Part shown: piece by piece, positions 6,263 to 6,674 of the stretch
How positions within the stretch are numbered: position 1 is the first letter of the stretch
How the letters are laid out: the number at the start of each line of letters is the position of its first letter
Assembly: GCA_035654355.1 (NCBI GenBank)
Contig: DASRXC010000173.1
Location: 1 to 6,674, forward strand
DNA: 6,674 nt
DNA from: JAFAHD01 sp035654355
GTDB taxonomy: Bacteria > Vulcanimicrobiota > Vulcanimicrobiia > Eremiobacterales > Eremiobacteraceae
Direction of reading: 5' to 3'
The notes under the pieces: generated by a model
What the model saw: only the letters and a program-made list of their open reading frames with translations
What the model was told of the DNA's origin: nothing
Databases searched by the model: none
Program-made: the position numbers and the translations under genes

Positions 6263-6417
6263 CATTTCACGATGGTGCGGGAGTTTGCGGCTTAGACTAA
6301 TAGTAACCCTGCGGTGAGACAGGCTTGAAGGAAGTTCTTAAGAGCGCTTTCCACACGAACGAACGTGCCCTTGATGCACGTAATAAATAATAATTGCGAT
6401 GTTCCGTGCGGCTTGGA
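6263..6417. other. intergenic stretch with an AT-rich patch and small inverted repeat
   Basis: No convincing gene lies here. It holds a six-base inverted repeat ACGTGC/GCACGT (6363-6368 and 6376-6381, seven-base loop) beside a 15-base run made only of A and T (6381-6395), unusual in this GC-rich window. Neither strand has the hairpin-plus-T-run of an intrinsic terminator. On the minus strand TACTAT (6300-6305) could be a -10 box for the coiled-coil gene, but no good -35 box stands 16-18 bases upstream. Confidence 0.4.
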
Positions 6418-6582
6418 TCAATCGGCACCACTCAGCAGCTCGACGACGTGCCGTGCGATCACGAGGTTTTCATCGGTTGGGATGACCAGACGAATAAAGT
6501 AGCTGATCGATTCGTCTTCGCGTCGTTGCTTTGCGGCGTAGCAGCGCTCGCGTCCTTCGGACTCAAGTACTCTTCGGGACGC
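6418..6582 (-). pseudogene. ackA: C-terminal remnant of acetate kinase
   Basis: On the minus strand the last 24 or so codons read IRLVIPTDENLVIARHVVELL and end at a TGA (6418-6420). This is the conserved C-terminal signature of acetate kinase (usual form V-I-P-T-D/N-E-E-L-x-I-A-R), the enzyme that makes acetyl phosphate from acetate and ATP. Upstream in frame, weaker similarity may continue (an A-A about 25 residues before and an I-S just before the signature), but about five residues normally between I-S and L-V-I-P seem to be missing. A stop codon closes the frame at 6583-6585, where the neighbouring gene ends. There is no usable start codon in the segment and codon use is poor before the signature. 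The roughly 350 residues carrying the active site are absent. The match is from memory of the family, so the left limit of similarity is uncertain. Confidence 0.6.
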
Positions 6583-6674
6583 TTAGATGATGTGGAAAAG
6601 ACGGAAGAAGACGAGCGTCGACGCGACTGCGACCGCCGCACCGGCGATCACCTGCGCGGGCGTGTGCGCGCGTA
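6583..6674 (-). CDS. C-terminus of a probable PAP2-like membrane phosphatase (partial)
   Basis: The minus strand at the window edge encodes 29 codons ending in a TAA (6583-6585): RAHTPAQVIAG, then a hydrophobic helix of about 16 residues and FRLFHII. Arg-x-His-Thr followed by Q-V-I-A-G is typical of the last catalytic motif of PAP2-superfamily phosphatases, where the histidine is an active-site residue, leading into the final membrane helix. The related DUF212 (divergent PAP2) family has a similar G-H-T-P-x-E-V-x-A-G segment and cannot be excluded. Codon use is strongly GC-ending, which supports a real gene. Most of the protein lies beyond the window. PAP2 members dephosphorylate lipid phosphates such as undecaprenyl pyrophosphate, which would suit a cell-wall neighbourhood, but that is inference. 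Confidence 0.5.
   Translation of the reverse strand, partial: RAHTPAQVIAGAAVAVASTLVFFRLFHII

Noticed and set aside
6459..6641. Minus-strand 60-codon open frame starting MRRSQSRRRSSSS
   Set aside because: It is in a different frame from both the PAP2-like tail and the acetate kinase signature, which explain the same bases better. Its Ser/Arg-rich composition looks like an out-of-frame translation.

Overview
This window is GC-rich bacterial DNA with dense overlapping open frames, which is typical of roughly 60-65% GC genomes. It reads as ordinary chromosome rather than a mobile region: I see no transposase, integrase, phage gene, CRISPR array or tRNA-flanked island. The secreted proteins, the Pro/Thr/Ala-rich linker and the GerMN-amidase-MurI cluster suggest a poorly studied soil-type bacterium. 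A candidate phylum such as Eremiobacterota (WPS-2) is my best guess, from memory of gene style only and untested.

Layout from left to right: (1) The 3' end of the transfer-messenger RNA gene (ssrA), with its T-arm, acceptor strand and encoded CCA, fills the first 83 bases. (2) Only 14 bases later a secreted PQQ-like beta-propeller protein begins, followed after 42 bases by a ten-helix EamA/DMT-family transporter. (3) A 92-base gap carries a plausible sigma-70-type promoter and, touching its -35 box, a palindrome resembling the Gram-positive-type LexA (SOS) box. (4) Three genes follow as a tightly coupled unit: a GerMN-domain lipoprotein, a large multidomain N-acetylmuramoyl-L-alanine amidase and a glutamate racemase (MurI). 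Each pair overlaps by a GTGA sequence (GTG start, TGA stop). (5) On the opposite strand, ending 6 bases from murI, lies a small alanine-rich coiled-coil protein of unknown role. (6) At the right edge, also on the minus strand, are an apparently degraded C-terminal remnant of acetate kinase (ackA) and, upstream of it, the last 29 codons of what looks like a PAP2-type membrane phosphatase.

The coherent biology is the cell-wall operon. MurI supplies D-glutamate for peptidoglycan precursors, the amidase cuts stem peptides from glycan strands in the envelope, and the GerMN lipoprotein probably works with the amidase outside the membrane. Points worth a second look are the replacement of MurI's first catalytic cysteine (ASGTTC in place of ACNTAS), the SOS-box-like operator and near-leaderless start of this operon, the domain layout of the amidase, and the ackA remnant. 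I found no clearly new defence or mobile system.
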